The notes: generated by a model from the letters alone, not told the origin. A stretch of 20,453 bases of DNA from an uncultured Agathobacter sp. (GCA_934358675.1 CAKRKX010000042.1:1-20453), one strand, 5' to 3'; shown: positions 1 to 8,446, numbered from the stretch's first letter. A program made the numbers and translations.

Positions 1-75
1 TTCCCGAGTGGCCAAAGGGGACAGACTGTAAATCTGCTGCAACTTGCTTCGGTGGTTCGAATCCACCTCTGCCCA
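1..75 (+). tRNA. tRNA-Tyr (GTA), 5' end cut off by the window
   Basis: The sequence shows a D stem CCC/GGG, an anticodon loop CTGTAAA with GTA at 28-30, a class II long variable arm (GCA/TGC, 39-47) and a T arm GGTGG-TTCGAAT-CCACC (51-67). The 3' acceptor strand TCTGCCC (68-74) is followed by discriminator A75. Only the 5' acceptor strand (expected GGGCAGA) lies outside the window. CCA is not encoded: TGA follows. The outermost anticodon-stem pair looks like an A-C mismatch. The long variable arm together with the GTA anticodon is specific for bacterial tRNA-Tyr. Confidence 0.95.
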
Positions 76-83
76 TGACTTAG

Positions 84-109
84 AAGAGACCGTTTGCGGT
101 CTCTTTTTT
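84..109 (+). terminator. Intrinsic terminator of the tRNA unit
   Basis: A 9-bp perfect stem AAGAGACCG (84-92)/CGGTCTCTT (97-105) with a TTTG loop runs into a T tract at 104-109. It lies 9 bases after the tRNA. Confidence 0.9.
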
Positions 110-215
110 GATTCATTACCCATTATAATTTTACATTTTTTCACAATAAACATAAAAAATAATAAAATTCATTGCAGTTTTTGGGCTTTTTCTAGTCAAA
201 AAACACAAAAATTCG

Positions 216-244
216 TTGTCGAATCGAAGTTCATATAGTATACT
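216..244 (+). promoter_or_regulatory. Sigma-A-type promoter for the chemotaxis receptor gene
   Basis: -35 TTGTCG (216-221), a 17-base spacer and -10 TATACT (239-244). It lies about 50 bases before the GTG start, in an AT-rich intergenic stretch (110-293) that contains nothing else I can support. I saw no convincing flagellar sigma-28 site. Confidence 0.6.
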
Positions 245-293
245 TAAAGTACTTATAGGAAATACATGGATGTAATGGGGGCGTATCTATAAA

Positions 294-2522
294 GTGAGTG
301 GAGAAAAAAGAAAAACATTGGAAAATCTGAAAAACAAATTCAAAAATGACAAGCCGGTGAAAGAGGCGAAACCGAAGAAGGAGCGCGTGCCGAAGCAAAA
401 GAAGCAGCGTGCACCGAAGAAGGAGCGCGTCTTAAAGAAGATGCAACAGGGGAAGAAAGTGAAAGCTCCACGTGAGAAGAATGAGAAGACGGAGATCCCG
501 TTCTACAGAGGTATCGCCGTCAAACTGATTGCGTGCTTCCTCGTTCCGGTCGTCGGTGTGGCGGTACTTGGTATCATTTCGTATCAGAAGTCATCCGATG
601 CGATCGTGAATGCCTACAAGGAATCGGTTCAGCAGACAACAGACATGATGGAGCAGTACATCAGTCTCGTTGCAACCAGTGAGAAGGATGAGTTTAAATC
701 CTATCTGACCGAGCAGGACTTGAAGAAATACTTTGCGGGTCTGATGGAGCACGGAGATGAGAACACGACACGACGTGACTATCAGTCCAAGCTCCGTAAC
801 AAACTTTCCATCGATGAAAAGCTGCACAGCGTCTATTTTCTGGCTGATTCGGAGAGAAGTATTGATTCCAGCACGGGAACGCTCGGTAATGATCTGTATA
901 CGGAATACCGTAATACGACACAGGGATCAGAAAGTGCCGCAAGCTCAACCGGTTGGTATGTGTACGGACCGGATATGGAGTCCGATGAAGTTATGGGAAT
1001 GAAGACACATAATTACAGTTTGCGAATTGTAAAGCGTGTGAATACGCAGGATGCGGTTATGATCATCAACCTGAGTGCCGAATATGTTCGTTCGGCCATG
1101 CAGGCGTTAAATCCGGGTGAGGGCGGATATGTTGCCCTTGTCTGTGCGGACGGTAATGAGTTTTATTCCGACAATAAAGTGGAATTTGATGAGCCGTTGA
1201 TCTACGGAACCGATTTCTATCAGAAAGCGATGGATGGCAAGGAAGACAACGGTAATGAGATGGTTACTCTGAACGGACAGAGTTACATGTTCGTATACAG
1301 TAAGCTTTCCATGGGTAATGTTTTGATCACTGCATTGATCCCGTCAGCCCGTTTGATCGAGAAATCTTCTGCGATCAAGAGCCTGACAACAGTTTTGACG
1401 ATCATCTGTGCAATCCTTGCTTTGGCTTTAGGATTTTTGATTGCAAGAAAGATGTCCGGAACGATCCAGTATATCCTTCGCCAGTTGCGCAAGGTATCCA
1501 ATGGTGATCTTACCGTACATTTGCAGGCAAAGAGCAAAGATGAATTCAAGCTGCTGTGTGATGGTATCAACGACATGGTGGATCACGTGAAGTCGCTGAT
1601 CAAGGATGTCAACGAAGTCAGTGAGGAAGTCGGAGCGGCTGCCGTGCATGTGGCACAGACATCCGGAACCTTTATGGCAACTTCGCAGGATATTCAGAAT
1701 GCGGTGCTTGAGATCGAGAGTGGTGTCAACAAGCTCGATTCCGGATCGGACAACTGTTTAAACCAGATGGATTCCTTATCCGGCAAGATCAATAACGTCA
1801 GCTCGAATGCCGATGAGATCGGTAAGCTGACGAACGCTGCGGGAGAGACCATCAACGTCGGTATCGCTTCGGTGCAGAGTCTGACAGAGAGCTCCGAGTC
1901 GACCGCAGAGATTACAAGAAATGTTATTGTTTCCATTGAGGAGTTACAGGAGAAGTCCAAGGCGATCAGCCATATTGTATCAGCAATCAATGATATCGCC
2001 GAGCAGACGAACCTGTTGTCACTGAATGCTTCCATCGAGGCTGCACGTGCCGGAGATGCCGGAAGAGGATTCTCCGTTGTTGCAGAGGAGATCCGTAAGC
2101 TGGCAGACCAGTGTCTTGCATCGGCAGGACAGATTTCTTCCATCGTCAAAGAGATTCTTTCTAAGACGGGCGAAGTTGTAACGATCGCAAGACAGGCGGA
2201 AGCGGTTGTAAGTTCGCAGAACGGTGCAGTTGAAGAGACGACCGCATCCTTCCGACAGATTGATGAACTTGTCGCACAGCTCATTCAGGCTTTGCAGACG
2301 ATCACCAACAATGTGCAGGAGATGAACGGAGCAAGAAACGAGACACTGAGCGCGATCGAGAGTATCTCCGATGCTTCGACACAGACCGCTGCATGTTCTT
2401 CATCGGTTCACAATGCAGCCGGAACGCAGCTTGATGCCGTCAAGAATCTGGACGCCGCATCACAGAGCCTGACTGCGAAAGCAGAGAGTCTGCTGGATGC
2501 ACTGTCAACGTTCCAGGTATAG
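294..2522 (+). CDS. Methyl-accepting chemotaxis protein with a Cache-like sensor and a Lys-rich N-tail
   Basis: This is a transmembrane chemoreceptor that would sense an extracellular ligand and control CheA/CheW. In order: a very basic cytoplasmic tail (residues 1-70), TM1 (about 74-96), an extracellular sensor of about 265 residues of dCache size and position, TM2 (about 363-384), HAMP (about 384-437) and the methyl-accepting coiled-coil hairpin. The highly conserved tip is visible at about 565-605 ([20 protein letters not shown], then [15 protein letters not shown]). There is no C-terminal CheR/CheB docking pentapeptide. The start is GTG at 294, because an in-frame ATG at 270 is followed at once by a stop; GGGGG at 277-281 can act as the ribosome binding site. 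It is monocistronic, between its own promoter and a strong terminator. The ligand cannot be told. The tail, with repeated PKKERV blocks, is unusual for the family. Confidence 0.95.
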   Translation: MSGEKRKTLENLKNKFKNDKPVKEAKPKKERVPKQKKQRAPKKERVLKKMQQGKKVKAPREKNEKTEIPFYRGIAVKLIACFLVPVVGVAVLGIISYQKSSDAIVNAYKESVQQTTDMMEQYISLVATSEKDEFKSYLTEQDLKKYFAGLMEHGDENTTRRDYQSKLRNKLSIDEKLHSVYFLADSERSIDSSTGTLGNDLYTEYRNTTQGSESAASSTGWYVYGPDMESDEVMGMKTHNYSLRIVKRVNTQDAVMIINLSAEYVRSAMQALNPGEGGYVALVCADGNEFYSDNKVEFDEPLIYGTDFYQKAMDGKEDNGNEMVTLNGQSYMFVYSKLSMGNVLITALIPSARLIEKSSAIKSLTTVLTIICAILALALGFLIARKMSGTIQYILRQLRKVSNGDLTVHLQAKSKDEFKLLCDGINDMVDHVKSLIKDVNEVSEEVGAAAVHVAQTSGTFMATSQDIQNAVLEIESGVNKLDSGSDNCLNQMDSLSGKINNVSSNADEIGKLTNAAGETINVGIASVQSLTESSESTAEITRNVIVSIEELQEKSKAISHIVSAINDIAEQTNLLSLNASIEAARAGDAGRGFSVVAEEIRKLADQCLASAGQISSIVKEILSKTGEVVTIARQAEAVVSSQNGAVEETTASFRQIDELVAQLIQALQTITNNVQEMNGARNETLSAIESISDASTQTAACSSSVHNAAGTQLDAVKNLDAASQSLTAKAESLLDALSTFQV

Positions 2523-2550
2523 AAGAGTTGTAATATAATAATGGATTTGA

Positions 2551-2587
2551 AAAGCCCGAATCGGCATTGCCGGTTCGGGCTTTCTTT
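2551..2587 (+). terminator. Intrinsic terminator of the chemoreceptor gene, possibly bidirectional
   Basis: A 15-bp continuous stem (2551-2565 with 2569-2583, one G-T wobble) has an ATT loop and is followed by TTTCTTT. The left arm begins with AAA, so the reverse complement also has a short T tract and may help stop the convergent plsC transcript. Confidence 0.88.
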
Positions 2588-2624
2588 ATGGCGATACAGA
2601 TGATGCAGTATTGAACTGGTAAGT

Positions 2625-2665
2625 TATATGAGAAGGCGTAGAATCCTGCGCCTTCTTTGTCATAT
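2625..2665 (-). terminator. Hairpin downstream of the plsC-like gene (possible terminator)
   Basis: An 8-bp stem AGAAGGCG (2631-2638)/CGCCTTCT (2649-2656) is flanked by a second matching pair ATATGA/TCATAT, giving an interrupted longer stem. It lies 10-50 bases past the plsC stop. The minus-strand T tract is poor, so it may act with the hairpin at 2551-2583 or as a 3' stabiliser. Confidence 0.5.
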
Positions 2666-2674
2666 GAAACAATC

Positions 2675-3400
2675 TCAATCATCGAGCATCTGCTGAATTA
2701 CATTCTGGCAATATGCGCCGAGATGTTTCTGGTCTTCTTTGGAAAGCTCGGAAACGAGGATCGGCTTGCCGTAGGTCAGTGTGACTTCCGTGGAGCGAAC
2801 CCACGGGAAATGATTTTCCAATACATCGGCGGTGCCGGTCAATGCCATCGGGATGATCGGGCAGCCGGTCTTCTGTGCAATCTTGAAAGAACCCTCTTTG
2901 AAAGGAAGAAGACTGTTCGGGTGCTCCTTATCCTTGTTGCGGGTGCCCTCCGGGAAGATACAGATCGAGATACCGGATTTGACATAATCGATCGCGGTCA
3001 GGATCACTTTAAGTCCCTGCTTTAGATCGTGGCGGTCAAGAAACAGACAGTACAGGCGGCGCATCCAGATGCCGAGGATCGGGACTTTGTTGACACCGTC
3101 CTTGGCGATGTAACCGGTCAGCCCCGGGCAGCGCGCGTAAGTGATCACGATGTCGAAGAAGCTCCGGTGGTTTCCGATATAGAGGACGGCCTGATCCTTT
3201 GGCACATTCTCCTCACCGATTACGGTGAGCTTGACTCCGGCAAGAAATGCGACACAGCGGAATCCCCACTGGACGATGCGGAGCTGGCTGATATCAGCCA
3301 CTTCCTTGTGGCGCTTCGCGATCAGCCACTCGATGCCGAGCACCGGAAGCCCAAGCACCAGATATAGAAAAACGTATAAAACACATAGAATGGTTCTCAT
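2675..3400 (-). CDS. plsC: 1-acyl-sn-glycerol-3-phosphate acyltransferase (PlsC family)
   Basis: It transfers an acyl chain to lysophosphatidic acid to make phosphatidic acid, the second acylation of membrane phospholipid synthesis, at the inner face of the membrane. The 241-residue protein starts with a hydrophobic anchor (about 3-25). It then has the family motifs in order: NHRSFFD (77-83) with the catalytic His78 and Asp83 of HX4D, the substrate-binding FPEGTRNKD (149-157), and PIIPMALTG (181-189). The length is normal for the family. The start at 3400 has a GAGG ribosome binding site 7-8 bases upstream and a good promoter. It is transcribed divergently from the lipoprotein gene at 3506 and appears monocistronic. 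A paralogue with another acyl acceptor cannot be excluded, so the symbol reflects the family. Confidence 0.92.
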   Translation of the reverse strand: MRTILCVLYVFLYLVLGLPVLGIEWLIAKRHKEVADISQLRIVQWGFRCVAFLAGVKLTVIGEENVPKDQAVLYIGNHRSFFDIVITYARCPGLTGYIAKDGVNKVPILGIWMRRLYCLFLDRHDLKQGLKVILTAIDYVKSGISICIFPEGTRNKDKEHPNSLLPFKEGSFKIAQKTGCPIIPMALTGTADVLENHFPWVRSTEVTLTYGKPILVSELSKEDQKHLGAYCQNVIQQMLDD

Positions 3401-3433
3401 TTGCTACCTCACTTTGTCATAAAATATGGTTTC

Positions 3434-3462
3434 ATTATAAACAATAATACGCATGAAATCAA
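3434..3462 (-). promoter_or_regulatory. Sigma-A promoter of the plsC-like gene
   Basis: On the minus strand: -35 TTGATT (3457-3462), a 17-base spacer and a perfect -10 TATAAT (3434-3439), about 33 bases before the ATG. Confidence 0.7.
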
Positions 3463-3505
3463 TTCCGGCGCATAGAATACCATAAGATAATATGGCGAGG
3501 CTTGT

Positions 3506-3913
3506 ATGCGCAAATTGAGAAAATGCATGGCTTTGCTCCTTGTGCTGAGCGGACTGCTCAGCGGCTGTATCATGCAGCAGGGGCAGGAGAAAATCGAAGA
3601 TCTGGAATTTACCGTGATGGATCCGGCGGATCTGCCAGAGGAACTGCAGCAGCAGATCATCGCGCGGCAGGAGGAAGACTTCTCGCTGACGTATTCGGAT
3701 GAGGAATATCTGTATATCGCAAGGGGATATGGGGAGCAGGAGACGGGAGGATACTGTATTTCCGTTGACCAGTGTTACCGCACGAGCAACACGATCTGCG
3801 TGAAAACAACACTGACCGGACCGCAGGCAGGGGAGAAAGTAAACACGGCGCCAAGCTGTCCGTACATTGTGATCAAGCTGGAAATGAGGGCGGAAGAGGT
3901 TGTTTTTCAGTAG
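3506..3913 (+). CDS. Small PrcB-like lipoprotein
   Basis: The 135-residue protein has a signal peptide with a lipobox LSGC (Cys21), so it should be lipid-anchored outside the membrane. The rest resembles the PrcB C-terminal domain: the pattern GGYCISVDQCYRTSN, a central strand ICVKTTLTGP and the closing segment CPYIVIKL fit the protease-complex-subunit PrcB family as I know it. In that family the partner is a subtilisin-like protease, but none is encoded nearby, so its role here is unknown. The start ATG 3506 has GGCGAGG at 3494-3500 as ribosome binding site. Three cysteines remain in the mature domain after Cys21 (in CISV, QCYR and SCPY), so a disulphide is possible. Confidence 0.75.
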   Translation: MRKLRKCMALLLVLSGLLSGCIMQQGQEKIEDLEFTVMDPADLPEELQQQIIARQEEDFSLTYSDEEYLYIARGYGEQETGGYCISVDQCYRTSNTICVKTTLTGPQAGEKVNTAPSCPYIVIKLEMRAEEVVFQ

Positions 3914-3928
3914 TTTTAAGAAAATGTT

Positions 3929-3948
3929 AAGATTATAACAATCTTTTA
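3929..3948 (+). terminator. Weak AT-rich hairpin after the PrcB-like gene
   Basis: A 6-bp stem AAGATT (3929-3934)/AATCTT (3940-3945) with a short T tract. It could be a weak terminator just ahead of the veg promoter. Confidence 0.3.
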
Positions 3949-3951
3949 TAC

Positions 3952-3980
3952 TTGTAAAAATTTTATCACTGTGCTAAACT
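3952..3980 (+). promoter_or_regulatory. Sigma-A promoter of veg with extended -10
   Basis: -35 TTGTAA (3952-3957), a 17-base spacer and TGC-TAAACT, giving an extended -10 (hexamer 3975-3980). The leader to the veg ATG is about 50 bases. veg is known in Bacillus for very strong vegetative transcription, which fits a good promoter. Confidence 0.65.
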
Positions 3981-4038
3981 AAAGTTACTAGATGTTGTAT
4001 TATTCTAGAATAAAAGCTCAAAATAGAGGAGGCACAAA

Positions 4039-4281
4039 ATGGAACAGGCACAGATTAGCAAAGTTCGGGCATCCGTTCATCAGCAATGCGGCAACCGGGT
4101 TAAGATTCAGTTGGATCGCGGTCGTAACAAAGTTGACATCCAGGAAGGCGTAATTCAGAAGGCATATCCAAGCGTATTTACCGTACTGGTTGACGATGAG
4201 CGCGAGGAAAATCCTCCTCAGTTAATGTCATTTAGCTACACGGACATTATTACAAAGGATATCCGCATGAAATTGTGTTAA
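4039..4281 (+). CDS. veg: Veg family protein
   Basis: The 80-residue protein matches the Veg (DUF1021) family: an N-terminal KVRASVHQQCGNRVKI segment, the basic GRNKVDIQEGVI stretch, the hallmark AYPSVFTVLVDD and the closing SFSYTDIITKDI. Veg proteins are small SH3-like proteins; in Bacillus subtilis Veg stimulates biofilm formation and affects spore germination, but its biochemical role is poorly defined. A strong GAGGAGG site (4026-4032) precedes ATG 4039, and a good promoter lies upstream. It sits directly before a SPOCS/LysM gene, an arrangement I recall in other clostridia. A conserved-looking hairpin follows. Confidence 0.93.
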   Translation: MEQAQISKVRASVHQQCGNRVKIQLDRGRNKVDIQEGVIQKAYPSVFTVLVDDEREENPPQLMSFSYTDIITKDIRMKLC

Positions 4282-4313
4282 TGGAAATCATTTGATGCTT
4301 TTTCAATCATATT

Positions 4314-4368
4314 ATTCCCTCTCTTTGAATAAGTATTTTTATACGAAGTTTGAAGAGAGGGAATTTTT
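4314..4368 (+). terminator. veg terminator that also covers the next gene's ribosome binding site
   Basis: A perfect 12-bp inverted repeat ATTCCCTCTCTT (4314-4325)/AAGAGAGGGAAT (4353-4364) has a 27-base loop and a TTTTT tract (4364-4368) ending directly at ATG 4369. The right arm contains GAGAGGG, the only Shine-Dalgarno sequence for the SPOCS/LysM gene. Confidence 0.75.
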
Positions 4369-5931
4369 ATGGAGTTAAGGACGCAGTTATTAAAACAGAA
4401 TACCGTCAAAAGCAAGGCCTTTACCCAGGTGACACTCGACGATGACTGCATCGTCAGAGACAGTAAGCCTGATATTATTAAAATTATTCATACGAAGGGA
4501 ACGGTTGCTTTTGAGGAGACGAAGGTGAGCAACCAGACGGTCTGGATCACCGGCAAACTGACATTTACCGTGCTCTACCGGAGCGATGCGGGCGGCAATA
4601 AGCTGGAGACGCTGACCGATTCCGTAAATTTCGGGGAGAAGATCTTCATGGAGGAGGTCGAGGAACTCGATGCCGTCAAACTCAGCGGAAAACTTGAGGA
4701 TCTGAGTATCAACGCGATCAATTCCAGAAAACTTGCGGTGCGTGCGGTCATCGGAATCCAGGCGGTATCCGAGCAGCCGGAGGAACAGGAGCTGATCCGT
4801 GAGGTGGTCGCGGATGAGAATGTGCAGCAGAAATGCCGTACACAGCCGATGCTTTTGCTCGTGACGTCGAAAAGGGACATCCTGCGCATACATCATGAGC
4901 CGGCTTTGCCGGGGGCGAGCCCGAACATCGGCAAGATCATCTACTACAATGTGGATGTGCGCAACAAGGAAGTGACGCTCGGTAACAACCGTGTGCAGGT
5001 GCATGCGGAGGCGTATGTGAGTGTGCTCTACAACAGTGTGGAGGGACAGCTGGAGTGGTTCGAGACGATGGTTCCGGTGGCGGAATCCATGGAGTGCGAG
5101 ACCGATGCCGCGCAGCCGCTGTACTGGATTACCGTGACACCGATGGAGACGGCGCTGGAAGCGGCGGAGGACTATGACGGCGAGATGCGTGCATTCCGGA
5201 TGGACGTTGTCTTTGATGTGGACATCAAGGTGTGGAAAGAGGAGGAGGTCATGATGCTCTCCGATGTGTATTCGCTGAAAGAAACACTTGTGCCGCATAC
5301 GATGCCGCTGAAAAGCCTCAGTCTGATGATGAAAAACGAGGCAAAGCAGCGTATCGCTCAGCAGATGAAGCTCGCGGACGGACAGGAGAAAATCCTGCAG
5401 CTTTGTTCCTATGAGGGTGATGTGGACTTAGACCGCGTGGATATCGTGGAGAACGGTCTGCGTGCGGAAGGAGTGCTTACCGTACATATTCTCTATGCTA
5501 CAGCGGATGACGGATTTCCGGTCGGACACAGCTTTGAGCAGATTCCGTTCACGCAGATCATTGATGTTCCGGAGCTTTCCGCGAACGCCGAGAACTGTAC
5601 CTATGAGATCGATCCGGGAATCGATCAGCTGCAGGTAAATCTGCTCGATAATGAGCGCTATGAGATCAAGGCGTCGGTTTCGTTGACGGCACTCGTATTC
5701 CGCGAGGATTATGCGAGCCACATCGTCTCGATCGACACCGAGCCTTTTGATGCCGCACAGGTGCAGGCGCAGCCGGGAATCACCGGATATATTGTGCAGC
5801 CGCAGGATACGCTTTGGGACATCGCAAGGCGCTATCACACGACGGAGCAGATGATCGTCAGCACGAACACGTTAAAGGCCCCGGTTGTGACGGCAGGGGA
5901 GAAATTGATGATTGTCAAAAGTGTGGGCTAA
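4369..5931 (+). CDS. SPOCS (DUF3794) repeat protein with C-terminal LysM domain
   Basis: The 520-residue protein has three related all-beta SPOCS/DUF3794 segments (about 30-135, 185-295 and 345-445) and one LysM domain at about 472-517 (GYIVQPQDTLWDIARRYHTT). SPOCS domains occur in spore-coat and spore-envelope proteins of the SpoVID/CotE-interaction type, and LysM binds glycan. The likely role is a structural protein at the spore or cell envelope, binding peptidoglycan. There is no signal peptide, which fits a protein placed from the mother cell rather than secreted. The start ATG 4369 has GAGAGGG 7 bases upstream, inside the preceding hairpin. A TCATATT sequence at 4308-4314 resembles a sigma-E -35, but its -10 match is poor. 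It may be expressed even in relatives that do not sporulate well. Confidence 0.9.
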   Translation: MELRTQLLKQNTVKSKAFTQVTLDDDCIVRDSKPDIIKIIHTKGTVAFEETKVSNQTVWITGKLTFTVLYRSDAGGNKLETLTDSVNFGEKIFMEEVEELDAVKLSGKLEDLSINAINSRKLAVRAVIGIQAVSEQPEEQELIREVVADENVQQKCRTQPMLLLVTSKRDILRIHHEPALPGASPNIGKIIYYNVDVRNKEVTLGNNRVQVHAEAYVSVLYNSVEGQLEWFETMVPVAESMECETDAAQPLYWITVTPMETALEAAEDYDGEMRAFRMDVVFDVDIKVWKEEEVMMLSDVYSLKETLVPHTMPLKSLSLMMKNEAKQRIAQQMKLADGQEKILQLCSYEGDVDLDRVDIVENGLRAEGVLTVHILYATADDGFPVGHSFEQIPFTQIIDVPELSANAENCTYEIDPGIDQLQVNLLDNERYEIKASVSLTALVFREDYASHIVSIDTEPFDAAQVQAQPGITGYIVQPQDTLWDIARRYHTTEQMIVSTNTLKAPVVTAGEKLMIVKSVG

Positions 5932-5940
5932 TGTTACACT
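5912..5940 (+). promoter_or_regulatory. Possible promoter for the Asp-rich membrane protein gene
   Basis: TTGTCA (5912-5917), a 17-base spacer and TACACT (5935-5940), overlapping the end of the SPOCS gene. The alternative is read-through from upstream, since no terminator lies between the two genes. Confidence 0.4.
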
Positions 5941-5984
5941 GATACAATAAATGCTTTGTAAAAGGGAAGACAAAGGAGAAAGTT

Positions 5985-7064
5985 ATGGACAATAATGAGA
6001 ACAGAAGGTTTGAAGATTATTCGGACCCGCGTGTGACCAATCTCAACGGGGAACCGTACAGCCCGTATGAGGCGGACGTAAATCCGCTGAAGAATCACTT
6101 TGGTGCAAAGCTGACATTTTCTATTATTGCAATCGTGATCGGTGCATTGATGTTTATCGGATCGGCGTTTTGGGGCGTGTTTTTCCTTGGTTCTGCGATT
6201 ATGGCATGCATTTTTGCCTGTCTGCAGAATCGGGATTACAAGGCCGGCAACTGGCAGCTGTTTCGCCGGAACCGCACACTGGCAACGATCTTTTTGAGTA
6301 TATCGCTGGTGCTGGATGTGTTGTTTCTGATCCTGGTAGTGATCGTTGTGATCGTTGCGGTTGTCGAGATCTCGAATGCTGCGGGAGGACATCATTCGTC
6401 CCCGGATTCGATCATTGAGGAGATCATCGGAGATAATAATGACGATTATGATGGCGATGATGGAAATTTTGGTGATGACGGTGACGACACGGATGATACG
6501 GATGATACGCACGGTGACACCGATTTTGATGTGGATGAGTTTGGCATTAATAACCTCGAGGGTGGATATGTCGACATGGTTGCAGGTTACAATGCATTTG
6601 AACTGATGGGAGCTGATGTCACACTTCCGATGCCCGTGCAGGATTTTACGGATGCCGGATTCTATTTGAATGATGAGGACTTAAACGAGACGATCGAGGC
6701 GCACAATTCCTATGGTTATGCGTATTACAGCCAGAATGGCGATCAGTATCTCGGAACGATTTTTGCCTACAATGTTAAGGGGCATGACGTGAAGGTGAAG
6801 AACTGCACCATCGGAGGAATTACGATCAGCCAGCATGGCGATGTCGATCTGAAGATGGTTGGAGGTATCACATTCGGTTCCTCGCCGAAAGAGGCGATCA
6901 AGGTGTTCGGAACCGATGTGACAGGTGTGGAGGACGAGGAAAGCAATCGCTCGTACAGCTGGCTTTTTTCACATGGCTACTCGACGAGTGTTGAGCTGGA
7001 TTACCGCTCGAACAAGCTGGAAGAAGTATGGATCATGAATTACGATACATTGTCGGATTATTGA
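5985..7064 (+). CDS. Membrane protein with Asp-rich stalk and extracellular domain, function unknown
   Basis: The 359-residue protein has a soluble N-terminus (1-40), a hydrophobic region at 43-80 that probably forms a hairpin of two helices, and a third long helix at about 98-128. Then follows an extremely acidic, Asp-rich linker (about 149-185, including DDTDDTDDT) and a C-terminal domain of about 170 residues (YVDMVAGYNAFELMGADVTL to the end). The C-terminal part contains a SSPKEAIKVFGTDV segment that resembles the pattern of clostridial surface domains measuring small beta units, but I do not recognise a named family. ATG 5985 has AAAGGAG (5972-5978). It ends at a strong terminator. An odd number of helices would put the acidic stalk and domain outside the cell; the acidic run could bind calcium. 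Function is not assigned. Confidence 0.85.
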   Translation: MDNNENRRFEDYSDPRVTNLNGEPYSPYEADVNPLKNHFGAKLTFSIIAIVIGALMFIGSAFWGVFFLGSAIMACIFACLQNRDYKAGNWQLFRRNRTLATIFLSISLVLDVLFLILVVIVVIVAVVEISNAAGGHHSSPDSIIEEIIGDNNDDYDGDDGNFGDDGDDTDDTDDTHGDTDFDVDEFGINNLEGGYVDMVAGYNAFELMGADVTLPMPVQDFTDAGFYLNDEDLNETIEAHNSYGYAYYSQNGDQYLGTIFAYNVKGHDVKVKNCTIGGITISQHGDVDLKMVGGITFGSSPKEAIKVFGTDVTGVEDEESNRSYSWLFSHGYSTSVELDYRSNKLEEVWIMNYDTLSDY

Positions 7065-7078
7065 TGGTAATTCGCAAT

Positions 7079-7116
7079 AAGCGGCCCGGGCGGTATGGCT
7101 CGGGTCCTTTTTGCTT
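7079..7116 (+). terminator. Intrinsic terminator after the Asp-rich membrane protein gene
   Basis: Stem GGCCCGGGC (7083-7091)/GCTCGGGTC (7098-7106) with two wobble pairs, followed by CTTTTT. Outer AAGC/GCTT bases can also pair. Confidence 0.85.
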
Positions 7117-7207
7117 AAAATTCTATAAATACTAATAAAAACCAGTGGAAAAAAGTTGGAATTTGTGACACAATAAAGGGGTACATTGGGATGAGAAGGA
7201 GGTTTAA

Positions 7208-8443
7208 ATGCATTTGAAGATAGATAGAACAAAGAAAACAAATAAAATGCGCAAGCGCTTGTATGCATCGGTTGTGATCGTATCACTTGCGGCGTCACTC
7301 GCTGCCGGCGCAGCCTATGTTTCACCGACTTATACATATGCCAAGACTGCGAAGCAGAAGCGCGATGAGGCAAAGAAGAATTTAGAGAAGACGAAGGATC
7401 AGATTTCTGGCATTAAGGATGATCAGGCGGCAAATGCTGCGGAACTTAAGGAGACATCCAACAAGCTGAACCAGCTGCTCGCGGAGCAGAAGCAGCTTGC
7501 AAAAGACATTGAGAACAAGCAGGTGGAAGTCGAGGAGACGGACAAGGAGCTGGAGAAAGCACAGAAAGCGGAAGCCAAGCAGTATAAGGCGATGAAGCTG
7601 CGTATTCAGTACATGTATGAGAACAGCACGGACAATTCGCTTTGGACGGCAATCTTTGAATCGGACGGACTTGCCGATATGCTCAACCGTATCGAGTATG
7701 TCAGCGATCTCTACCAGTCGGATCGTGATCTGATGGACAACTATCAGGCAGCTGTGCAGCAGGTGACGGACAAGACGGAGCAGCTTGCGGAGGATATGAA
7801 CAATCTGCTTGCATTACAGGATCAGTACGACGCGAAGCAGGGGGAACTGCAGGCCGCAGTCAATAAGTTAGAGAAACAGAAAGAAACCTACAAGCAGCAG
7901 CTTGCGGATGCCAAGGAGCAGGCTGCGGAATATCAGAAGACATACGAGAAGCAGGCTGCGATCGTGCAGGCACAGGAAGCAGCGGCTGCGCAGCAGGCGG
8001 CAAGCAGCTATCAGGGCGGCGGTACCGGTTCAAGCGGTGGATTTGGCAACGATTCCTACCTGAATGATCCGTCCTATAATCCGTCCAATGCGACGAACGT
8101 AAGCGGAGCGGACATTGTGGCTTATGCGCGCCAGTTCGTCGGAAATCCGTATGTATGGGGCGGCAACAGCCTGACAAACGGTGTGGACTGCTCCGGATTT
8201 GTACATCAGGTATATGCGCACTTCGGAATCAGCACACCGCGTTATTCGCAGGCGTTTAAGTCGGTCGGACAGCCGGTTGCGTTCCAGAATATTCAGGCGG
8301 GAGACGTTGTGGTATATCCGGGTCATGTGGCAATCTACATCGGCAACGGATGCATTGTTGAGGCGCAGTCGACACGTGCCGGAATCACGGAGACTCGTTC
8401 GGTCAACTGCCATACCATTACGGCAATCCGCAGACTGGTTTAA
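7208..8443 (+). CDS. Secreted NlpC/P60 peptidoglycan endopeptidase with PcsB/CwlO-type coiled coil
   Basis: This is an exported cell-wall hydrolase expected to cut peptide stems of peptidoglycan during growth or division. A signal peptide spans about 1-46, with probable cleavage after YTYA. A long coiled coil (about 47-255) follows, including the PcsB-type segment around MYENSTDNSLWTAIFESDGL. A Gly/Ser linker is at about 263-295 and the NlpC/P60 domain at about 300-411. The catalytic Cys328 is in VDCSGF and His373 in PGHVAIYIG; the third polar position appears to be in the IVEAQS stretch. In Bacillus CwlO and streptococcal PcsB the coiled coil is where FtsEX regulates the enzyme; FtsEX is not in this window. 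The start ATG 7208 has AAGGAGG at 7196-7202. It is first in a run of five co-oriented genes. A small dyad TTGTGACACAA (7163-7173) lies upstream. Confidence 0.94.
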   Translation: MHLKIDRTKKTNKMRKRLYASVVIVSLAASLAAGAAYVSPTYTYAKTAKQKRDEAKKNLEKTKDQISGIKDDQAANAAELKETSNKLNQLLAEQKQLAKDIENKQVEVEETDKELEKAQKAEAKQYKAMKLRIQYMYENSTDNSLWTAIFESDGLADMLNRIEYVSDLYQSDRDLMDNYQAAVQQVTDKTEQLAEDMNNLLALQDQYDAKQGELQAAVNKLEKQKETYKQQLADAKEQAAEYQKTYEKQAAIVQAQEAAAAQQAASSYQGGGTGSSGGFGNDSYLNDPSYNPSNATNVSGADIVAYARQFVGNPYVWGGNSLTNGVDCSGFVHQVYAHFGISTPRYSQAFKSVGQPVAFQNIQAGDVVVYPGHVAIYIGNGCIVEAQSTRAGITETRSVNCHTITAIRRLV

Positions 8444-8446
8444 ACA

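Noticed and set aside
4390..5298. Long minus-strand open frame opposite the SPOCS/LysM gene
   Set aside because: It is antisense to a well-supported gene, is rich in His/Leu/Arg as expected of a shadow, and has no domain.
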